Assembly (NCBI GenBank): GCA_001630475.1
Contig: KV419408.1
Span: 496,001-560,000, forward strand
From: Sistotremastrum niveocremeum HHB9708
Taxonomy: Eukaryota; Basidiomycota; Agaricomycetes; Sistotremastrales; Sistotremastraceae
Direction of reading: 5' to 3'
Length of the DNA: 64,000 nucleotides
Shown here: positions 57,854 to 64,000 of the stretch, piece by piece
Numbering within the stretch: the stretch's first letter is position 1
How the letters are laid out: each line of letters starts with the position of its first letter
Translations under genes and position numbers: made by a program
The notes under the pieces: generated by a model
Told to the model about the DNA's origin: nothing
The model's input: only the letters and a program-made list of their open reading frames with translations
Database searches by the model: none

Positions 57854-60800
57854 ATGCCCACCTGTCGCCGCAAGCGCGTCCTCATCACCCAACCCTCTGA
57901 CGAACTGCTGAACGCGTCCAAGAATGATCCCACCAGAGAAGTATTTTATCTCGCCCAGACCGGCGAAATATTTCCAGACTACGAGTCCGTCGCCCGTGCC
58001 ACAACTGCCAATTCTTGCTCACGAACGTCACCTACAGGTCCTACACTGCTCGCATGTCCTTTTACCGCACTAAACAATTCCAGTGCGAGGTGACGGGCAA
58101 GGGAGGACTCGATTACTTTCACGCCTTGGAGAGCGAGCTCCAAGAGGCGCGTACACTCCACGAACGCTTCCCCGAGTCTCTCAAGGCTGCCGTTCTACAA
58201 TCCGTCCAATGGCGTCGGTCTACTTCAGTCCAAACTCCTCAGCCCCTCATACTCATTTGTTATGCATAGAAATTATGGGGCGCTTGGATCATTTAGTGGA
58301 GGCAGTCTATGATCGTTTCAAGGATCGGTATTTCGAGGGAGAAAGTGAGTAACTTGTCGTTTGGAATCTATGCACCGTATTAAGTCCTCCTGCAGAGGTC
58401 TTCGTTGACATTCAGGGAGACAAGTATTGTTATATCATCTTTTAATTCGACACGTCCGCCAACATCTTTGTCCAGGTTCTGGGCGCGCGTCGCTCATGTC
58501 TATCCTCCCAAATCGCCGTCTACCTCAAGTTCATCGCCTCATCCCGTCCACCGCATAGGAGGAGATTTATCTTTGACCCTCGAACAATCGATTCAAAGAG
58601 ATGATCCCAAAGACTACTTCTACAAAATCCAGATTGTCGAAGACGGTGCCAATTGGCACCCCAACGGCACCCACACTAATGGAACCACGACCAACGGTCA
58701 TCATGCAGATGATCCCAGTCAGTCAGCTTCCGTGAAATGGGGTGGAAGTCTTATGGATGTAACGTGTACTGTTATGAGGTGAGATTCTCGGATTTTCAGT
58801 TTGAATGCTCATGACGCAACATGTAGTCGAGATCGACTGGCATTCTCCAAGTCAATATTGCGAAGGTTCTTCAGAGAGACGGTGGATCGGGATCCGGCTG
58901 TTGCCTCTCCATGGACTGTAAAGCCACACATCGCTGAGAAATATGGCCTTGAAACAGTGATGCCGGATGATGTACGAAAAGGTGTCGAAATCGTCAGGAA
59001 GGGGGAGATCGAGAAGAGGAAAAAGGTACATTCTTAAGACCCAGTTTATCAACTTTCGGACTAACGACTATCCAAGATATGGGATGAAAAGGAGGGCCCT
59101 CCATCCAAGAAACAGAAAAAGAACGCGGACATCAAAGGTAAGCAATCACCGTAGTAGCGAACTGGCCAACTCATCTCGTTTCAGCCAAAAAGGAGGAGGA
59201 AGAACGAGCCCGAGAGATCGCGGAGCAGGAACAGAAGGAGCGCGAAGCCCAAGCGGCCCTCCTGGCTAAAAAGAAGAAAAAGCCGCTCAAGTATCCCACC
59301 GAGGATCTTGATGTCGTTCCTTCAGAACGGGAAAGAAGGCAAGGTCTGAAGGTCCGACCACTTCCCAAGAAAGACCTTCCATTCGGCATCTCTTTTGAGC
59401 CGTTCTTGATGACCTGGGGCTATCTGCAAACGTTTGGGTGGGTAGTCAATATTCCATTGTCTCGGGCATATGTTCTAATTGCTGATGCAGAGTTCCACTT
59501 CACTTATCTCCATTTTCTCTCGATGATTACGAGCGTGCAATCCTCCATTCACAAGTAGACAATCCGTGTTTCTTGATTGCCGAGATCCATACTTGTCTAA
59601 TTTACAACCTCCGACAAGTCCAAGGACACCGTCACTCCGCTATAGTTTCGCTCTCAGAAATGAAGCAAGAGATGGAAGCGAGAGGAATCCCAGATATGGA
59701 CGATGTGTCAATAGATGCATTGACCGATGCCCTGATCGATAAAGGCAATAGCTGGGAGCGAAATCCTTTGCGAGCTTCTGAGACCCGCGACGGCTGGCAT
59801 GATTCCATGATTGGTTGTTTGAAAGATGTGAGCCATTACTTTCCTCGTCCTTGATGCATAGGCTGATCGGAGCGCAGCATGCTACCGTTCGAAAATTCCC
59901 TCGATTACGCGCCGTCTTGACCCATCTATTGTTTCCTCCGGCAGATGCACAAATTGATGTGGGCAGTGATTCCTCCTCCCACGACTTGTATACGCCAGCT
60001 ACTTTATATCCCTCGATGCCGGTCGATGACAAGATTGCTCTTTTGGCATTTCTATGCGATGTATCGATTTCAAGCAAATCGGTTCATGCATATATGGACA
60101 ACTGTGAAGAGCAGTTGACGCAATTACGGAAAGACAAGATTGAGTTGAATCGAGAGCGCAAACGGCTGTGAGTTTTGCTTTCCGTGCTATCTCTCTATCG
60201 CTTATGCTGATATTCCACTAGACAAGAGCTTATGGTCGAACTCGCGGGGAAAGACGAAGACACGAAAGACAGTCCTAAGGAGGCCCCGAAAGAACCCCCT
60301 AAAGAGACTGGGAAAGGCAAGAAGGCGGATAAGAAAGCGAAGGCTGAGCCCGAGCCTGAGCCTGCCGAAAGTGGCGAGGACGAAATTGGGGATGCTCTCG
60401 ACGATGTGGACAGCCTGAGCGACGAAGAGGCGGTTCCAACACTGGACTCGGATGAACTAGGTTCAGATGACGGTGCAGGGGGAGATAGCAGACGGTCTTC
60501 GCTCAGTGTTCGTCCGAAATCTCAAGCCAAGCAGCGAGGAAGTGCCCAGCAGCGGAAACTCGAGCGCCAGAAGGCAGCCAAAGATAAAGCGGCATTGGCA
60601 GAATACAGACGCGCCGACGAAGAACTTAACAAACTCGACAGGAAGCTAGAGGTGATCGAGCTTGACTTCCGGAAACTGCTGGGGAGCATACGCGCGAAAC
60701 CTATTGGGAAGGATCGATTTTACAGTCGAGTGTGGTGGTTTGACGGATTTGGTGGCACATCACTTGTTGCTCCCGGAGGGGGAACTTTATATGGAGCGGG

Positions 60801-61331
60801 ACGTCTGTTCATTCAGGGACCTAGTCAACTGGACTGGGAAGCCATGGATCGGAGAGATAGTGAAGATGGAGATGTGATGGTTCGTATGCGAGAGGAATTA
60901 GGAGAGGAAGGCGTCATGGATATTGGAGAGTGGGGGATGTATACCGAAGTGGAAGAGGTTTGGTATAGTCTGATCCACACTCATCACATTTACTGACTCG
61001 AACTCAGGTGGAAGAGTTTATCAAGTGGCTCAATCACAAAGGCAGACGCGAAGCGAGTCTCAAGAACGCGCTCACACCTTGGTTGGATCACATCTTCAAC
61101 GGCATGAGGAAACGCCTCGTTGTAAGTTTCTATCATGTCTCATCATGTTTTCGAAGCGTAACGATTTCTTTGAAGGATGTGGCCGCCGCCAACCTCGCTG
61201 CTCTGCCCGCTCCCGAGGGCCGGCGCAGCTCTCGTAAATCTGCTGCTGCTCTAGAAGCAGAACTACGCCAGTCGTACATGGGCTGGACAAACAAGCGCGC
61301 TCCCAACAGTGGCAGCGCGAGTGTACAGTAA
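57854..61331 (+). CDS. ITC1: ISWI-complex accessory subunit, WAC/DDT/WHIM protein (Itc1/Acf1-like)
   Basis: The start MPTCRRKRVLITQPSDELL leads through EVFYLAQTGEIFPDYE into a WAC DNA-binding domain (CEVTGKGGLDYFHALESE, with GRLDHLVEAVYDRFKDRYF). A charged coil follows (KKEEEERAREIAEQEQKERE). The DDT domain is FGISFEPFLMTWGYLQTFG with DDYERAIL. WHIM motifs are LLAFLCDVSISSKSVHAY and the later IGKDRFYSRVWWFDGF. The C-terminus ends SYMGWTNKRAP. The layout is that of Itc1/Acf1 (BAZ1), the non-catalytic partner of the ISWI ATPase that spaces nucleosomes; no PHD or bromodomain follows, as in yeast Itc1. About ten exons; boundaries were not all fixed. Confidence 0.9.
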
Positions 61332-61509
61332 AATTATTTCGTACAGAGTTAAGCCTATTATTCTCCTTTTTGTTTGCACGTAGTTACCACCAATGTAATG
61401 TACAACGTATGTCAGAGCGACGAATTGGATGTCCGGTCAGACGGTGCTGGAGCAATGGCTCAGGGTGAGATGTGCGAGTAATACGCGCACGCCTAACAAG
61501 ACTCAAAGA

Positions 61510-63058
61510 TCACTGATTTGATTCAGCATAGACCTGTGGTAATATTGTCAGGACTTGAAGAAGTAAGATGCGTCAAGGAATTACTTTGATGGTTTTGTCG
61601 GCACCGCCCGTGATCAGTCGTGTACCAGTCTGGTCGAATGTAGAGCAGAAGATGCCAGCCTCCGCCTCCAAGGAGCCTGGTTGTGGAAGGTCTTCCATAG
61701 TCTGGAATGAGGTACCAGTGGCATAATCCCAAAGGTTCATCGAACCATTATCACCTGAAACGGGATGTACGTCAATCACAATGCAGGGTACCCCAGCCAG
61801 CACACTCACCGCCCGAAAACATGACGCCGTCAGCATTCACACTCAGAGTATTGATGATTGCATTGTGGCCACTGAAGTTATGGATGAAAGCACCCTCAGG
61901 GCATTTCCATTTTTTTATGTTGTTCCCTCCTGCGGATCCACTGGCAAAACTGAACTCCGTCGGATGTATCGTGAGGGCTCTAACTGATTTTTTGTGGTGG
62001 GTCAGCTGCACCATTGTTTTTCCGGCAGCCAGATCCCATAATCTAAGAAAGGGTGAGGCCAAAATCAGAAAGGGCAGTGCAAGAAAACTAACCGAACGGT
62101 GGAGTCCATACTGGCAGTAATGACCTGGGGATCGGAGTCTTGACATTTGACATCCGCCACTGTTGCAGTATGCCCAGACAAAACATGTATCTGTGCTTTA
62201 GTTCGCATGTCCCAAACACGTGCGGAGGCGTCACGACCAGAGGTGACAAGAATATCGAGGGTGGGATGAAGGGAAAGGGAATAAACACCAGACAAATGGC
62301 CATGGTAGTGTCGGATGACTTTGTTGGACTCCAGGTCCCAACATTTGACCATTTTGTCTTCTCCACAAGAAAATAGATATGGATGTCGGCTGCTGACTGC
62401 GAGACCTCGCACGGTACTGATATGGCCCGTTAAACTGAGACGAAGTTCGCCACTTGCGAGGTCCCATATCTTGATGACACGGTCTCCTGCGCCCGTAGCG
62501 AACCACTTGTTAGCTGGTTCGACTGCCACACTTCTAACCCATCCAAGATGTCCTGAAATGACGCGAATGAGCTTCCATGGGGGATGATACTGTGGTTTGA
62601 TGGTTTGGGTTTGCTTGTGTAAAGCGAGGGCAGAAGAGAGGGAACTTCGAGATGAGAATGTAGATTGGGGAGTGGCAGGAATAACGGCGAGAGAGTTGAT
62701 GAGTGATTGTGTCTTTGAACCGTCGCCGGAGGCTGGACCGGCGGTGATCAATCTAGGTTGTGGTTGACCAGGGGCACTGGGACCTTGCGGTCTGAGAGGA
62801 CCAACAGCACCTTGCTGTGCTAGTAAAGCTGCTGGTAGGGTCTGAAAATCCTTGTATTCATTCTGGATTTTGACTGAAAGTCTAAGCTTTGTACTAGAAC
62901 GGTGTCAGTGGACGATGCAGCAACGACGTCGACAATGCCTACCTTCTTTCTTCCTCAGCAAAGATGTCGTCGGATGCAGATGCAAATATGTCTCGCGTCC
63001 GTTTTGCACTTGTGCGGAGAAGCGGGTTCAAAGGCGGTATTGGTGCCTCGGTCGACAT
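61510..63058 (-). CDS. PRP46: WD40 splicing factor Prp46 (PLRG1)
   Basis: The first exon (62943-63058) encodes [20 protein letters not shown], then [17 protein letters not shown] low-complexity stretch ([17 protein letters not shown]) precedes the propeller. WD repeats are clear: [90 protein letters not shown] and [12 protein letters not shown]. This is the PLRG1/Prp46 family, a core subunit of the Prp19-associated spliceosome complex. After TIK a last short intron gives VYAESNQ ending at 61510. Reading through that intron would stop at 61573. Confidence 0.94.
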
Positions 63059-63167
63059 GGACAGGCGTGAAAACGAGAGCCCGCGTCGGCGTCGGCTGAG
63101 TTGGCTTGCCGATCAAGTCACTAGGGGCCCTCAGCGCCCCGGCTTTATCATCGTTTCGCCCCATGGG

Positions 63168-64000
63168 ATGTCCTTCTCACAGACGATGCTCTCCCTCGAC
63201 AACGTCCCTGGGGACATATTGGAATACATAGCAATCGCTCTATGTGTTACTGATCGTCCGCTCGGCCCTCCATCCTCACTATCGGCCCTCTTGCGCACCT
63301 GCCGCTCAGTGTACAATGTGCTGTCATTCAGTGCTAACAAACCGCTATATGGTCGCATATTCAAGATGACATTCGATTCATCGGTGGCCTTGCGACGCCT
63401 CGGACTGCAATCTTTGACTGCTGCGGCCCTGGCAGACGAGCTCGTTCTACGGTTCACCGTCATGAAGAGATTCCGGCGTGGCGAAGGGTCTATAGAGCCA
63501 GATCGGGAGCTCTTCGATGCCAGAGAGGTAGAGCAGATCACACAAGGCCTCTGGACTGCCTACTTTATGGTACTTGAGAATGAAGGAAAGAACATCGAGA
63601 TGTTGCGTATATATGCGCGCATAAACACCTGGATATTGGACTACTTGTTCGACGCGAATGGTGCATCATTCATCAATGACGAGATCAGACAGGAAACCTG
63701 GCCCGAGCCATCTGTCAATATCTGTCTTGCCATGTCACTTGCGTGGTTCTTCCTTGAGCCTTGTAAGTCGACATAATCCATACTGTCTGTCGTTCACTAA
63801 AGAGCCAGCTTTGGCAGCTCGTATCGGCATTGGAGGCCAAAGAACACTCAAAATGTTTTCGTTGGGATCTCATCGAGTTTGTTGTTTTCATTTTCCGGCT
63901 GCGGCTTTCGTTCTCAATTATCTCCAGTATTCCCCATCTTCTCTTTCATGGAATGATTTCCGTCAAGATCGCCCTCCAAATGCCTTGGAATCTTCAGACG
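63168..64000 (+). CDS. F-box-like protein, 5' part
   Basis: The start at 63168 (MSFSQTMLSL) or 63186 leads into an F-box-like motif, LDNVPGDILEYIAIALCV, followed by LLRTCRSVYNVLSFSANKPL with the usual spacing. Helical repeats without a clear family follow (SSVALRRLGLQSLTAAALAD). An intron begins near 63769 (GTAAGT). The second exon resumes at the CAG near 63809 with LAARIGIGGQRTLKMFSLGS and stays open to the window end, so the gene is truncated. F-box proteins of this kind are very numerous in mushrooms and are probable SCF ubiquitin ligase adaptors; targets are unknown. An ATG at 62964 in the same frame overlaps the PRP46 first exon and was not used. Confidence 0.65.

Noticed and set aside
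62964-63167. Upstream ATG extending the F-box-like protein
   Set aside because: It lies inside the first exon of PRP46 on the other strand, and the added residues are Arg-rich with no family similarity. The F-box starts cleanly after 63168.

Overview
The window is nuclear DNA of a basidiomycete fungus, most likely an Agaricomycete. Almost every gene is cut by several 46-60 nt introns with GT-AG ends. Genes are packed on both strands, often a few tens of bases apart, and protein similarities are to fungal housekeeping families. Coding regions were read through splice sites by hand. Where exon lists are given, the reading frame closes exactly across all of them. I saw no transposable element, tRNA, rRNA or CRISPR.

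Layout. 1-255 is the end of a DEAD-box helicase. Then come a TM198-like membrane protein (386-3224), the eisosome protein PIL1 (3713-5561, minus), eIF4E (5700-6816, minus), a secreted histidine acid phosphatase/phytase (7529-9628), proteasome subunit RPN2 (9856-13491), COX13 (13713-14308), a GPI-anchored Ser/Ala-rich protein (14574-15388), the U-box cyclophilin CYP8 (15568-17557), ESCRT-III VPS20 (minus), a MIM2-like protein, an unknown protein (18965-20180, minus), pyruvate carrier MPC1, DNA ligase I (21184-24438, minus) and a Gfo/Idh/MocA oxidoreductase (24726-26589). A Cln1/Puc1-like cyclin (27669-29349, minus) lies below the largest gene-free stretch (29350-32233).

Next are a 4E-T-like eIF4E-binding protein (32234-36305, minus), LYRM2 (36390-36741), isopentenyl diphosphate isomerase (37280-38195), an RNAi-type RNA-dependent RNA polymerase (38392-42129), a Dal5-type MFS transporter (42225-44616, minus), Sm D2 (44809-45403, minus), pescadillo/NOP7 (45470-47508), a SYT1-like Sec7-PH ARF-GEF (47671-52072), an NCS1 permease (52243-54180, minus), an unknown Pro-rich protein (54412-56597), UTP23 (56767-57684), an ITC1-like WAC/DDT/WHIM protein (57854-61331), PRP46 (61510-63058, minus) and the start of an F-box-like gene running off the end.

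The genes do not form one pathway, but several themes recur. Translation control is represented by eIF4E and a 4E-T-like partner 25 kb away. Ribosome and spliceosome assembly is represented by NOP7, UTP23, SmD2, PRP46 and CYP8. Mitochondrial genes are COX13, MPC1, MIM2 and LYRM2. Cell-cycle genes are DNA ligase I, with a cluster of ACGCGT boxes in its promoter, and a G1-type cyclin. The most unusual observations are the 4E-T-like protein, a start codon split by an intron in CYP8, a 5-nt first coding exon in SmD2, three GC-AG introns, and stopless introns whose length is a multiple of three.
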